DNA of 57,220 nucleotides from an uncultured Burkholderiales bacterium (GTDB lineage Bacteria; Pseudomonadota; Gammaproteobacteria; Burkholderiales; Thiobacillaceae): contig CALHRD010000032.1 of assembly GCA_938038385.1 (NCBI GenBank), positions 1 through 57,220 on the forward strand. Reading direction: 5' to 3'. The notes under the pieces were generated by a model that ran no database searches, was not told where the DNA came from, and was given only the letters and a program-made list of their open reading frames with translations. Positions 43,931 to 52,126 of the stretch are shown piece by piece; the first letter of the stretch is position 1, and the number at the start of each line of letters is the position of its first letter. Both the position numbers and the translations under genes were made by a program.

Positions 43931-44218
43931 GGAGCCTGTCGGACTTGAGCGATCGTAGCGAGCCGCGTGGAAGAACGAGGACGGTTTCGTACCCTGAATC
44001 CGCCGTGTTGATCACGACCAGCCCGCTGTAGGTCGGACTTCAGTCCGACGGGTTAGGTGTCGGGCTGAAGTCCGACCTACAAGGCGATCGGCAGCATCGA
44101 CACGGATTCAGGTATACGATTTAGAGGTGCATGGTCGACCCATGCAACGGGAAATCGGGCAAAAATGGACCGCTCTTCCCACTGGCGCAACCGATCAGGC
44201 TCAAGTCCGACAGGCTCC
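43931..44218. mobile_element. Composite element bounded by 20-bp perfect inverted repeats
   Basis: GGAGCCTGTCGGACTTGAGC at 43931-43950 is found as its exact reverse complement at 44199-44218, enclosing 248 bases and the palindromic element at 43990-44116. No transposase can be seen, so this looks like a non-autonomous or deleted insertion sequence. It begins 22 bases after the argH stop. The stretch 44219-44559 holds only weak open frames (for instance 44121-44426 on the minus strand), none of which I can support as a gene. Confidence 0.65.
43990..44116. mobile_element. Palindromic MITE-like element, copy 2
   Basis: Imperfect terminal inverted repeats (CCCTGAATCCG at 43992-44002; inverted CGGATTCAGG at 44103-44112) enclose a large hairpin: GTAGGTCGGACTTCAGTCCG starting at 44028 pairs with 44059-44080, 22 bases per arm with a single mismatch and a short loop. 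The same core sequence is in copy 1 at 32390-32411. Placed inside the 20-bp inverted repeats at 43931/44218. Confidence 0.75.
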
Positions 44219-44559
44219 TGGGGCTTCCGCCCGCCATGGATCCTGCCAAGCAGGTCACGCAATGCCCGGTGACGATCACGCAGACACCGGGCGAGCTGGC
44301 TGGCATCAGCGCCGCGCCCTGTTCGATGCCGCAGGCCTCGACACGATCGACCAGTGCCTGGACACGTTCGGCGCCGAGCTGCTCGGTCAGCTCGGGGAGA
44401 TGGGAGAACAAGGTCTCACTCGACATGGCGCTCACCCACATCGATCATTTGCGAGTCGCCGCTGCGCGCCGGCACTCGTACGAATCGAACGACGGGTGAC
44501 GCCATCCGGTGGTTGTCCACGACATCATCGAACGAGCCGCATCCACGCATCCCGATCAT

Positions 44560-44787
44560 CCCAGATTGTCCATTAGGACGCGGGAAGGCGCGAAGCGCAT
44601 GATCGAGGCAGGTTGCGCGCGACGGTCGCAGGCGAGGTTGGACACCTCGCCGAGAAGTTGCGCACAAGATGACCGATCAGGGGCGAGCGCGGCCCGCGCA
44701 GGCCATGCAGCCGCATAGGAGGCCCACATCGCCGGCACTCGGGGTGACCCGATCGCAGGCACGGGCCGGTCTAATGGAAAATCTGGG
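44560..44787. repeat. Structured repeat, copies B (minus) and C (plus), facing outward
   Basis: The end motif occurs inverted at 44560-44580 (one base different from copy A) and again in direct sense at 44767-44787, bounding 228 bases. In B an 8-bp perfect hairpin GGCGAGGT (44631-44638) / ACCTCGCC (44644-44651) lies about 60 bases from the end motif, the same distance as in copy A but with another stem sequence. C carries a weaker hairpin near 44702-44719. C ends two bases before the stop of cyaY. Confidence 0.65.
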
Positions 44788-44788
44788 A

Positions 44789-45106
44789 TCATGTAAACCG
44801 GACCATGCCGGCGCCTTGCTCGGCCAGCAGGCGCTCCAGGGCGGCGAACAATTCCTCGCCCGATCGCGTATCCCGCCACTGGACGCCATCCCAGCGGTAG
44901 TGAAAACCGCCTGAACGCGCAGCCACCCAGATCTCCCTGACGGCGGCCTGCCTGTTGACCACGATCTTCGAGCCCTCTGCACAGGTGATCTCCAGCACGC
45001 CGCCGGAGGCCAGTTCGTAGTCGAGATCGCCCTCGGCAGCGTCGAGTCCCGCCTCGATGCGTCGCATTGCCGCATCGGCAAGGCGGCCGTATTCAATGTC
45101 ATCCAT
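44789..45106 (-). CDS. cyaY: Iron donor protein CyaY (frataxin)
   Basis: A 105-residue frataxin homologue. The acidic first helix (DDIEYGRLADAAMRRIEAGLD), SKIVVNRQAAVREIWVAARSGGFHY, and the pattern W-x-DTRSGEELFAAL match the family. It binds iron and modulates iron-sulfur cluster assembly on IscS. It is divergent from lptM-lysA, a conserved arrangement in gammaproteobacteria. Confidence 0.94.
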   Translation of the reverse strand: MDDIEYGRLADAAMRRIEAGLDAAEGDLDYELASGGVLEITCAEGSKIVVNRQAAVREIWVAARSGGFHYRWDGVQWRDTRSGEELFAALERLLAEQGAGMVRFT

Positions 45107-45150
45107 GTTCAGACCTCATGCTAGACTCCCGATGCCTGCTGTTGCTTTCG

Positions 45151-45318
45151 ATGCCCTACTCCATTGTATCCGTTCCCCTGAAGCGATCGGCCCTCCTCGT
45201 GCTGGCGGCGATGCTCTGCCTGCTCGGCTGCGGCAAACGGGGCCCCCTCTATCTGCCGGACAGCCAGGCTCAGGTCCAGGGCACTCAGGCGACGACACAG
45301 GAGACGCAACGCCGATGA
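45151..45318 (+). CDS. lptM: LPS translocon maturation chaperone LptM (lipoprotein)
   Basis: A 55-residue small lipoprotein. The signal LKRSALLVLAAMLCLLGC ends in a lipobox and is followed at once by GKRGPLYLPD, the invariant motif of LptM (formerly YifL/LppL). LptM assists oxidative maturation of LptD in the outer membrane. The ATG at 45151 is the most likely start; the tail is Gln/Thr-rich. It overlaps lysA by 4 bases. Confidence 0.93.
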   Translation: MPYSIVSVPLKRSALLVLAAMLCLLGCGKRGPLYLPDSQAQVQGTQATTQETQRR

Positions 45319-46559
45319 GTCCCCTCTGCCGGATCGAGGGGGTGTTGCATTACGAGGGGGTCTCGCTGGAGCGCATCGCCGCCACTTGGGGCACACCCTG
45401 TTACGTCTACTCGCGTGCCGCCCTGACCGAGGCCTATCAGGCCTACGAACGGGCCCTGGCGGGACACCCGCACCTGATCTGCTACGCGGTCAAGGCCAAT
45501 TCCAACCTCGCCGTGCTCAACCTGCTTGTCCGCCTGGGTGCCGGCTTCGACATCGTCTCGGGCGGGGAGCTGGCAAGGGTCCTGGCGGCAGGGGGTAACC
45601 CCGATAAGGTGGTGTTCTCCGGCGTCGGCAAGACGGAGGTCGAGATGCGCGCGGCGCTGGAGGCCGGCATCCTGTGCTTCAACGTCGAATCGGAGAGTGA
45701 ACTCGTTCATCTGAACCGGGTGGCCGGTGGTGCGGGACGAAGCGCGCGCATCTCACTGAGGATCAATCCCGATGTGGATGCACGCACCCACCCCTATATC
45801 GCCACGGGATTGAAGGAAAGCAAATTCGGCATCCCCTATGACCAGGCCTATGCCCTCTACCAGGAGGCGGCCGGCATGGCCCATCTGCGGGTCACCGGCA
45901 TCGACTGCCATATCGGCTCCCAGCTGCTGGACACCGGTCCGTTCGCCCAGGCGCTGGAGCGTATCCTCACCCTGGCAGACCGCCTCGCAGACGCCGGCAT
46001 CCGGCTGCAGCACATCGACATGGGCGGCGGTCTGGGGGTGCGCTATGGCGAGGAGACCCCCCCGGCGTTGAGTGACTATACCCAGGTCCTGTTGCGCCAG
46101 TTGGCTGGGCGCGCCGAGCATTTGATCATCGAGCCGGGCCGCTCCCTGGTCGCCAATGCCGGTGTGCTGCTCACGCGCGTCCTCTATCTCAAGCATGGCC
46201 AGAGCCGCGACTTCGCCGTAGTGGACGCGGCCATGAACGACCTCATGCGCCCTTCGCTCTACGATGCCTGGCACGATGTCCAGCCGGTGCGTGCACGCAG
46301 TGGCGCCGCCCGTCGCTATCAGATCGTGGGACCGGTGTGCGAGAGCGGGGACTTCCTCGCCCGCGATCGCGACCTCGCCCTGGCCGAGGGTGACCTGCTG
46401 GTCATCGGCTCCGCCGGGGCCTATGGCATGAGCATGAGCTCGAACTACAACACTCGTCCACGGGCTGCGGAGATCATGGTGGACGGCGCCGATGCGCACC
46501 TCGTACGCGACCGCGAAAACATCGCCCAACTCCTGGCCGGCGAACATCTGTTGCCATGA
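45315..46559 (+). CDS. lysA: Diaminopimelate decarboxylase
   Basis: A 414-residue PLP enzyme making lysine. Lys60 in CYAVKANSN binds PLP; GAGFDIVSGGELARVL, HIGSQL, GGGLGVRY, EPGRSLVANAG and PVCESGDFLA form the standard motif series. The expected partner dapF does not follow; instead a histone-like gene does after a 173-base gap. Confidence 0.97.
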   Translation: MSPLCRIEGVLHYEGVSLERIAATWGTPCYVYSRAALTEAYQAYERALAGHPHLICYAVKANSNLAVLNLLVRLGAGFDIVSGGELARVLAAGGNPDKVVFSGVGKTEVEMRAALEAGILCFNVESESELVHLNRVAGGAGRSARISLRINPDVDARTHPYIATGLKESKFGIPYDQAYALYQEAAGMAHLRVTGIDCHIGSQLLDTGPFAQALERILTLADRLADAGIRLQHIDMGGGLGVRYGEETPPALSDYTQVLLRQLAGRAEHLIIEPGRSLVANAGVLLTRVLYLKHGQSRDFAVVDAAMNDLMRPSLYDAWHDVQPVRARSGAARRYQIVGPVCESGDFLARDRDLALAEGDLLVIGSAGAYGMSMSSNYNTRPRAAEIMVDGADAHLVRDRENIAQLLAGEHLLP

Positions 46560-46615
46560 AACCACGCATTGAAGACCTTTGATGTGGGCTATGGGCCGCG
46601 AAGGCGCATAGATTC

Positions 46616-46646
46616 TTGCAGTGGCCTCGATTTTTTGTTCTAGAAT
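46616..46646 (+). promoter_or_regulatory. Probable sigma-70 promoter of the histone-like gene
   Basis: TTGCAG at 46616-46621 and TAGAAT at 46641-46646 are separated by 19 bases, slightly long, across a T-rich spacer. The region is clearly more A/T-rich than its surroundings and leads to the strong ribosome site AAGGAG before 46733. Confidence 0.5.
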
Positions 46647-46732
46647 TAGGCCAACGCGCAGGAAAAGCGCGGAATCCCTTGAACTGCAAGGATTTCAGGC
46701 CTCATCCAGGGCCACCATCAAAGGAGTGTGAG

Positions 46733-47281
46733 ATGCCCGCAGCCAAATCCGCAAGCACAACCGCCGCCAAGGCCGTCGCCCCCGCCAAGAAGCCTGCCGC
46801 AAAGGCCGCCGCCCCCGCCAAGAAGCCCACCGCCAAGGCGGCAACCCCCAAATCGGCTGCCGTGAGCGCGTCCACCGCCACCGCCGCCAAGACCCCGGCG
46901 AAGAAGGCCGCTGCGGCCCCTGTCGCCAAGGCCACCGCCGTGAAGAAGACCGCCGCAAAGGCACCGGCAGTCAAAGCGGCTGCAACCCCTGCCGCCAAGG
47001 CCGCCGTAGCCACGAAGAAGGCGCCCGCCAAGGCCGCCGCCCCCGCAGCGAAGACCACTGCCGCCGGGAAAGCCCCGGCCAAGGCCGCCGCCAAGCCCAG
47101 CGTTGCTACGAAGAAGGCACCCGCCAAGGCCACCGCCACTGCAGCCAAGGCCGCCGCCCCTGCAGCGAAGGCCAGGGCCACCGCCGAACCAGCTGCGGCC
47201 GCGAAGAACGCATCGGCCAAAACCACGACGACCAAACCCGCTGCAGCCAAGAAGGCCCCGACGAAAAAGGCAACGGCCTGA
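46733..47281 (+). CDS. Histone H1-like Lys/Ala/Pro-rich protein (AlgP-like)
   Basis: A 182-residue protein of nearly only Ala, Lys, Pro, Thr and Val. Units such as AAKAPAKAAA and ATKKAPAKA recur throughout, as in histone H1 C-terminal tails and Pseudomonas AlgP. It should bind DNA non-specifically and bend or compact it. A strong ribosome site (AAGGAGTGTGAG) fixes the start at 46733; a terminator follows at once, so it is monocistronic. Such repeats tend to vary in number between strains. Confidence 0.9.
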   Translation: MPAAKSASTTAAKAVAPAKKPAAKAAAPAKKPTAKAATPKSAAVSASTATAAKTPAKKAAAAPVAKATAVKKTAAKAPAVKAAATPAAKAAVATKKAPAKAAAPAAKTTAAGKAPAKAAAKPSVATKKAPAKATATAAKAAAPAAKARATAEPAAAAKNASAKTTTTKPAAAKKAPTKKATA

Positions 47282-47300
47282 GACCACCCGTTTGAACCTG

Positions 47301-47327
47301 AAGGCGAGCCCGAGGCTCGCCTTTTTT
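47301..47327 (+). terminator. Rho-independent terminator of the histone-like gene
   Basis: A perfect stem GGCGAGCC (47303-47310) / GGCTCGCC (47314-47321) with a 3-base loop and then six T; two further A-T pairs extend the stem at the base. It lies 20 bases after the stop. Confidence 0.92.
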
Positions 47328-47526
47328 ATTGCTGCTCGACCGGCAGCTGTCGAATTCCCGACAGTCCTGTTGATGATCCGGCGAAATACCGGCACCCAAA
47401 AGTCATCAAATTTTCAAACGCCTTTGTTTCAATGCGGCCTGGCGTCGAGTTGCCGATTCACATCCCTATGGCATGTTTCATGCTCATGTTGGGTGCGCAA
47501 AGCAGACAGTCAGAAGGGAGAAATAC

Positions 47527-47775
47527 ATGTCATCACAGGTGACCCAGGTGCAAGTAGAACTGACGACGGCAGAAGACGGACAGGATCGGGTAGCCATCAC
47601 TCTGGAGGGCGCCCTCGGACCCGCCCTCGCCCTGACCCCCAGTCAGGCCCGTGCCTTGGCGACCGATCTCATCACGGCCGTCAATCGCGCGGAGGTGAAG
47701 GCAAATCTGAAAGTGAGCCCCAACCTCTGGAGGCGCTCGAAGGAGTCCCGGCCCCGTCTGCTGGCGGCGGGGTAA
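47527..47775 (+). CDS. Small conserved-looking protein of unknown function
   Basis: An 82-residue soluble protein (SSQVTQVQVELTTAEDGQDR, then ALALTPSQARALATDLITAV, ending in a basic WRRSKESRPRLL). I do not recognise a family. It has a good ribosome site AAGGGAGAA, its own terminator and normal codon use, so it is very likely a gene. The 245-base gap in front (47282-47526) holds only the previous terminator and an A/T-rich stretch that may contain a promoter. Confidence 0.75.
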   Translation: MSSQVTQVQVELTTAEDGQDRVAITLEGALGPALALTPSQARALATDLITAVNRAEVKANLKVSPNLWRRSKESRPRLLAAG

Positions 47776-47803
47776 ACACGTCTACCACGTGATATGATGT
47801 TCG

Positions 47804-47827
47804 AGCCGACCGTTTGGTCGGCTTTTT
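47804..47827 (+). terminator. Rho-independent terminator after the small gene
   Basis: Stem GCCGACC (47805-47811) / GGTCGGC (47816-47822) with a GTTT loop followed by five T. It lies 29 bases after the stop codon at 47775. Confidence 0.9.
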
Positions 47828-47917
47828 CATTTTCCAGTGTCCCGTGACGATTGCGCGGGAGATACGCCAGCCACTGCTCCGCAGGCTATCAGATCAACTC
47901 ATCATGAAAGACCCCCC

Positions 47918-48289
47918 ATGGCCGTAGTCGAACTCAATCAAGCCAATTTCGAACAGACCGTCCTGAACAACGACTTCGTCATCATCGACTTTTGGGCGCC
48001 CTGGTGCGGCCCCTGCCGTGGCTTTGCCCCGGTGTACGAAGCGGCCTCGGACAAGCATCCGGATATCGTCTTTGCCAAGGTCAATACGGAGGAGGAGCAG
48101 GCCCTGGCTGCCCACTTCCAGATCCGATCGATCCCCACCCTGATGATCTTTCGGGAAAAGGTCATCATTTATGCACAACCCGGCGCCCTGCCCGCCAGCG
48201 CCCTGGACGACCTCATCGCTCGGGCAAGGGAAGTGGACATGGCCAAAGTGCATGAGGAGATCGCCAGGGAGCAGCAGCAGGCGGGTTGA
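47918..48289 (+). CDS. Thioredoxin family protein
   Basis: A 123-residue cytoplasmic thioredoxin with WAPWCGPC (Cys30, Cys33) and the cis-Pro loop SIPTLMIFRE. The C-terminal extension after residue 100 (AREVDMAKVHEEIAREQQQ) is absent from canonical TrxA, for which a separate gene exists at 51691. It is thus a secondary thioredoxin, probably for oxidised-protein repair. The start at 47918 is the ATG that gives the normal beta-1 strand. Confidence 0.9.
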   Translation: MAVVELNQANFEQTVLNNDFVIIDFWAPWCGPCRGFAPVYEAASDKHPDIVFAKVNTEEEQALAAHFQIRSIPTLMIFREKVIIYAQPGALPASALDDLIARAREVDMAKVHEEIAREQQQAG

Positions 48290-48315
48290 GGCCTTGTGAA
48301 CGATTCCGGGAGCGA

Positions 48316-49401
48316 TCACCCGAAAAGTTCCCGCAGCAGGCTCGCCACCGACCGTGCACCCACAGCCCGGACGGGATGGCGCGGCGGATGGGTCCAGAGC
48401 CGCCCCAGGGCGGCTTCGATCCCCTCCGCAAGCCAGGCGTGCTCCTCGATCTCCTGGGCACGGGCATTGCGGTGCAGCCAATCCACCAGGTAGGGGGTCT
48501 CAGGCCAGTCCGGACGGGGCAGGTAGAGCACGGGCACGCCGGCAGCCGCGGCCTCGACAAAGCTGCCGTAACCCGGCTTGGTGACCAGGGCATCGCAGGA
48601 GGCGAGCAGATCGGCGAAGGGCATACCCGTCTCGGAAAAGCCGTACACCCGCCTGCCGTCCGCATTCCAGGCGTCCTTGGGCCAATCGTCCGGCACCAGC
48701 CAGGCCAGGTTGCGGCCTCGGCACCAGTCCCCACCCTGCAGTCGGTAGGCGATGCCGCCCATGCCAACCAACACCAGACGGCAACCGGTAGGCAACCGTA
48801 GCCGCTGGTGCAATTCCCCCCGCCGCGCGCTGCCGGGCTCGGCGATGGGGGGGACGGCACGGGTATTGGCCAGGTCGGCCATCGGCATCGACGGTGACGG
48901 CCGAAAGAATGTCGATGCCGACTGATAGGCCTCCGACATCTGGCCCAGGATCATCGCCCCGTCCGGCCCCTCACCCAGGTAATGGCGGAAGATGTCCAGC
49001 CAGTTGAGGGAACACAGCGCCGCCGAACGCAGGCCCGCAGCCTGGGCGGCAGCGAGGGGGAGATAGGCGATGTTGCTCAGAACGCCATCGATGCGGGCCG
49101 CACGCAGGATCCCTGCCTCCCTCGACACCCGCGCCTGCCATTCGGCATGGAAGGCGCGGTAGGCCTGCAGGCTCGCATCGAGGTCGATGCGCAGGGCATC
49201 CTGCATCAGGAAGCCACAGTCCGCCGCCTCCGGGAAGTGGTTGAACGGTCCACGGATACGACCGGCCAGCACTGAATGGGACAAGGCTGAACGTACGCTG
49301 AGCCTCAGACCCGGCCACAGCGCCTGCAATTCGTTGAGCACCGGCGCTGTCTGGGCCAGATGGCCACGCCCGTGATGACTGATGCAGGCGAGCAGGTGCA
49401 T
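48316..49401 (-). CDS. GT-B glycosyltransferase-like protein (MurG/UGT-like)
   Basis: A 361-residue protein. The N-terminus LLACISHHGRGHLAQTAPVLNEL has the Gly-rich HGRGH turn of MurG-like and UDP-glucuronosyltransferase-like enzymes, and the C-terminal SCDALVTKPGYGSFVEAAAAGVPVLYLPRPDWPE matches their donor site. Acceptor and sugar are unknown. It lies 4 bases downstream of hda, in the same transcript. Confidence 0.85.
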   Translation of the reverse strand: MHLLACISHHGRGHLAQTAPVLNELQALWPGLRLSVRSALSHSVLAGRIRGPFNHFPEAADCGFLMQDALRIDLDASLQAYRAFHAEWQARVSREAGILRAARIDGVLSNIAYLPLAAAQAAGLRSAALCSLNWLDIFRHYLGEGPDGAMILGQMSEAYQSASTFFRPSPSMPMADLANTRAVPPIAEPGSARRGELHQRLRLPTGCRLVLVGMGGIAYRLQGGDWCRGRNLAWLVPDDWPKDAWNADGRRVYGFSETGMPFADLLASCDALVTKPGYGSFVEAAAAGVPVLYLPRPDWPETPYLVDWLHRNARAQEIEEHAWLAEGIEAALGRLWTHPPRHPVRAVGARSVASLLRELFG

Positions 49402-49405
49402 GCCG

Positions 49406-50068
49406 CTAATCGGCGTTGAGCATGGATTTCAGCAGCGCCACGGTGACGGGGCGTTTCAGGCTGAGGGAGTAGTCATCCAGGGCGTCCACCAGTGCCAACA
49501 GGTTGGGCAGATCGCGCCGGCAGTGGCTGATCAGATAACGCGCGACCTCCTGGGGCAGGTCCATGCCCCGGCCATTGGCCCGCTCGACGATGGCCATCAG
49601 CTTGTTCTCGTCGTCCAGCGGCTGCAGGGCGAAGACCAGTCCCCATGACAGGCGGCTGGTCAGATCGCGCCGCAAGTCGAGCCGGGCAGGGGCGGAATCA
49701 CCGGCAGCCACCACCACACCCTGACCTTCCCTGGCCGAGTTGATGCGGTCGAACAAGGCGATCTGCCCGTGCTCGCCCAGGGTCTGTACGTCATCCACGG
49801 CCAGCAATCCGAAGGGCGCTTCCGGCACAGGCTCGCCTGCCGGCACGTAGTGGGCCTGCCGGCCCAGCGCGTGCGCCGACTCGGCCACGGCCCGCAGGAG
49901 GTGGGTCTTGCCAACACCCGGCGGCCCCCAGAGATAGATCACCGCCTCCGCGGCGGTGCCGTTCGCCGCGGCACACAGGGCGTTGCAGGCCTCCGGATTG
50001 GCCCCCGGCAGGTAATTGTCGAGGGTGGGTGGCGCGTCGGGTCGGATGTCTAAGATCAGTTGTCGCAT
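49406..50068 (-). CDS. hda: DnaA regulatory inactivator Hda
   Basis: A 220-residue AAA+ protein homologous to the DnaA ATPase domain. Walker A is LWGPPGVGKTHLL near residue 50, Walker B LLAVDDVQTLG, and the Arg finger is expected in RRDLTSRLSWG. It works with the beta clamp to stimulate ATP hydrolysis by DnaA after replication initiation. The N-terminal clamp-binding motif QLILDIRP is present. Confidence 0.95.
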   Translation of the reverse strand: MRQLILDIRPDAPPTLDNYLPGANPEACNALCAAANGTAAEAVIYLWGPPGVGKTHLLRAVAESAHALGRQAHYVPAGEPVPEAPFGLLAVDDVQTLGEHGQIALFDRINSAREGQGVVVAAGDSAPARLDLRRDLTSRLSWGLVFALQPLDDENKLMAIVERANGRGMDLPQEVARYLISHCRRDLPNLLALVDALDDYSLSLKRPVTVALLKSMLNAD

Positions 50069-50187
50069 GATCGGCAGTCTATCAAGCCGAGGTCTGAAGC
50101 TGGCGCTTGACAGGCCTGCATCCCGACCTCAAATATGAACAAGATGAAGCCATTTCCCGACATCGTCCCGTACTGAATCCAGCCATC

Positions 50188-51261
50188 ATGACCCCTGCCG
50201 CCCACCCCCTCCCTCCCGCCCATCCGGTGCTGGACGTCCCGCCCGTCGTCGAGGAGTCACTGGATGATGCCGAACGGGCGGCACTGATCGCCCGGATCAG
50301 GCACCTGCTCAAGGCGCAGGACGCCGTGCTGGTCGCGCATTACTACACCTCCGCCGACCTGCAGCGTCTGGCCGAGGAGACTGGCGGCTGCGTGTCGGAT
50401 TCCCTGGAAATGGCCCGCTTCGGTCACGCCTCGAAGGCGAAGACCCTGATCGTGGCCGGCGTGCGTTTCATGGGCGAAACGGCCAAGATCCTCAATCCGG
50501 AAAAGCGGGTGCTGATGCCCGACCTCGAGGCCGAGTGCTCATTGGACCTGTCCTGTCCAGCCGAGGAATTCATCCCCTTCTGCGACGCCCATCCGGAGCG
50601 CACGGTGGTGGTCTATGCCAACACCTCGGCCGCCGTGAAAGCGCGTGCCGACTGGGTGGTCACCTCCAGTATCGCCGTCAGGGTGGTGCAACACCTCAAG
50701 GACCGGGGCGAAAAGATCATCTGGGCCCCGGACCGTTACCTGGGCGACTACGTGCAGCGGACCACCGGCGCCGACATGATCCTGTGGCAGGGCGCCTGCG
50801 TGGTGCACGAGAAGTTCAAGGCCGATGCCATCCGGCAGCTCAAACGGGAGCACCCGGAAGCCGGCATTCTCGTCCATCCGGAGTCACCGCCCGAGGTCAT
50901 CGCCATGGCCGACGTGGTGGGGTCCACTACCCAGTTGATACGTGCCGTGCAAGAACTGCCCAACCAGAGCTTCATCGTCGCCACCGACATCGGCATCTTC
51001 CACAAGATGCATCAGGTTGCCCCGCACAAGCTGCTGCTGGAGGCCCCGACCGGCGGCAAAGGGGCAACCTGCGTCTCCTGCGCGCACTGCCCGTGGATGG
51101 CCATGAATGGCTTGAGGAAGCTCGCACATGTGTTGGAGACGGGTGATAACGAGATCCACGTCGCCGAAGACATCCGGGTCAAAGCGGTGCGCTCCATCAA
51201 CCGCATGCTTGAGTTCGCCGGTCAGAACAGCATCCCGGTTGCGGGCATGAGCGGCGATTGA
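50188..51261 (+). CDS. nadA: Quinolinate synthase
   Basis: A 357-residue [4Fe-4S] enzyme that condenses iminoaspartate with dihydroxyacetone phosphate in NAD synthesis. Cluster Cys lie in [15 protein letters not shown] and [26 protein letters not shown] and VGSTTQLIR are also conserved. The ATG at 50188 gives the normal start although no strong ribosome site precedes it; an in-frame GTG/ATG at 50107 would add 27 residues. It ends 5 bases before the convergent fdxA. Confidence 0.96.
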   Translation: MTPAAHPLPPAHPVLDVPPVVEESLDDAERAALIARIRHLLKAQDAVLVAHYYTSADLQRLAEETGGCVSDSLEMARFGHASKAKTLIVAGVRFMGETAKILNPEKRVLMPDLEAECSLDLSCPAEEFIPFCDAHPERTVVVYANTSAAVKARADWVVTSSIAVRVVQHLKDRGEKIIWAPDRYLGDYVQRTTGADMILWQGACVVHEKFKADAIRQLKREHPEAGILVHPESPPEVIAMADVVGSTTQLIRAVQELPNQSFIVATDIGIFHKMHQVAPHKLLLEAPTGGKGATCVSCAHCPWMAMNGLRKLAHVLETGDNEIHVAEDIRVKAVRSINRMLEFAGQNSIPVAGMSGD

Positions 51262-51266
51262 TCGCC

Positions 51267-51590
51267 TCAACGCTGGAGCAGCTTGAGCTTGTCCGGCTTG
51301 CCCTTCCACTCGTCGGCATCCGGCAGGGGGTCCTTCTTCTCGACGATGACCGGCCAGAGCTTGGCCAGCTCGGCGTTGAGCTGGATGAAGTGGCGTTGGT
51401 CATCCGGTACGTCGTCCTCGGCGAAGATGGCCTCCGCCGGGCATTCGGCCACGCACAGCGTGCAGTCGATGCATTCGTCGGGGTCGATGACCAGGAAATT
51501 GGGTCCTTCGTGAAAACAGTCCACCGGACAGACGTCCACACAGTCGGTGTATTTGCACTGGATGCAGTTCTCGGTTACGACGTAGGTCAT
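51267..51590 (-). CDS. fdxA: Seven-iron ferredoxin FdxA
   Basis: A 107-residue ferredoxin. The first cluster site is [17 protein letters not shown], the second [17 protein letters not shown], consistent with one [3Fe-4S] and one [4Fe-4S] centre. The C-terminal [15 protein letters not shown] matches the FdxA group. It has a good ribosome site (GGAGAAGAAAGG). Confidence 0.96.
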   Translation of the reverse strand: MTYVVTENCIQCKYTDCVDVCPVDCFHEGPNFLVIDPDECIDCTLCVAECPAEAIFAEDDVPDDQRHFIQLNAELAKLWPVIVEKKDPLPDADEWKGKPDKLKLLQR

Positions 51591-51690
51591 GCCTTTCTTC
51601 TCCGTAGCTTTTTCGCTAGCATAGCGGCAACTTTCCGCTGGCGCCTATCATAGCCTTAACGCCACTTCCTTCCCAAGCGAGGTTTCCAAG

Positions 51691-52017
51691 ATGAGCGAAC
51701 ACATCCATTACGTGACAGACGACACCTTCGAGCAGGAGGTCCTGCAATCGCCCATGCCGGTGCTGGTCGATTACTGGGCGGACTGGTGCGGTCCCTGCAA
51801 GATGATCTCTCCCATCCTCGACGAGGTGGCCAAGGAGTACACCGGCCGCCTCAAGGTCTGCAAGCTCAACATCGACGAAAACCAGCAGGTCCCGCCCAAA
51901 TACGGTATCCGCGGCATCCCCACCCTGATGATCTTCAAGAATGGCAACGTGGAAGCCACCAAGGTGGGCGCACTGTCGAAGTCGCAGCTCACCGCCTTTG
52001 TTGACAGCAACATCTGA
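51691..52017 (+). CDS. trxA: Thioredoxin
   Basis: A 108-residue canonical thioredoxin: [12 protein letters not shown] (Cys33, Cys36), cis-Pro in [11 protein letters not shown]. It is the main thiol reductant of the cytoplasm. The trxA-rho order is conserved in gammaproteobacteria. The ribosome site AGCGAGG is upstream. Confidence 0.98.
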   Translation: MSEHIHYVTDDTFEQEVLQSPMPVLVDYWADWCGPCKMISPILDEVAKEYTGRLKVCKLNIDENQQVPPKYGIRGIPTLMIFKNGNVEATKVGALSKSQLTAFVDSNI

Positions 52018-52035
52018 ACTTCGCTAGTCTCACCT

Positions 52036-52059
52036 GCGCCCGGATGTCCTTCCGGGCGC
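52036..52059 (+). promoter_or_regulatory. Hairpin in the rho leader
   Basis: GCGCCCGG (52036-52043) pairs perfectly with CCGGGCGC (52052-52059) around an 8-base loop, with no T-run after it. It sits in the 109-base gap between trxA and rho, where rho autoregulates in E. coli through its leader. It may slow polymerase or shape the leader RNA. Confidence 0.4.
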
Positions 52060-52126
52060 CCCATCCCGATCCGCCCTCCCCCGCTTCCGGCGACACGCCG
52101 GCCTTACCCACTGCAGCATCGAGAAC

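Noticed and set aside
43931-44218. Calling the 20-bp inverted repeats a complete insertion sequence
   Set aside because: Only 248 bases lie between the repeats and no transposase segment can be recognised, so only a non-autonomous or deleted element is supported.
44121-44426. 101-codon minus-strand frame beginning MSSETLFSHLPELTEQ
   Set aside because: The first part looks protein-like, but the rest runs into the 20-bp inverted repeat and there is no family resemblance; at most it is a gene remnant cut by the element.
46733-47281. The possibility that the Lys/Ala repeat protein is an assembly artefact or a non-coding GC tract
   Set aside because: It has a promoter-like region, a strong ribosome site, an uninterrupted frame and a clean terminator right after the stop.
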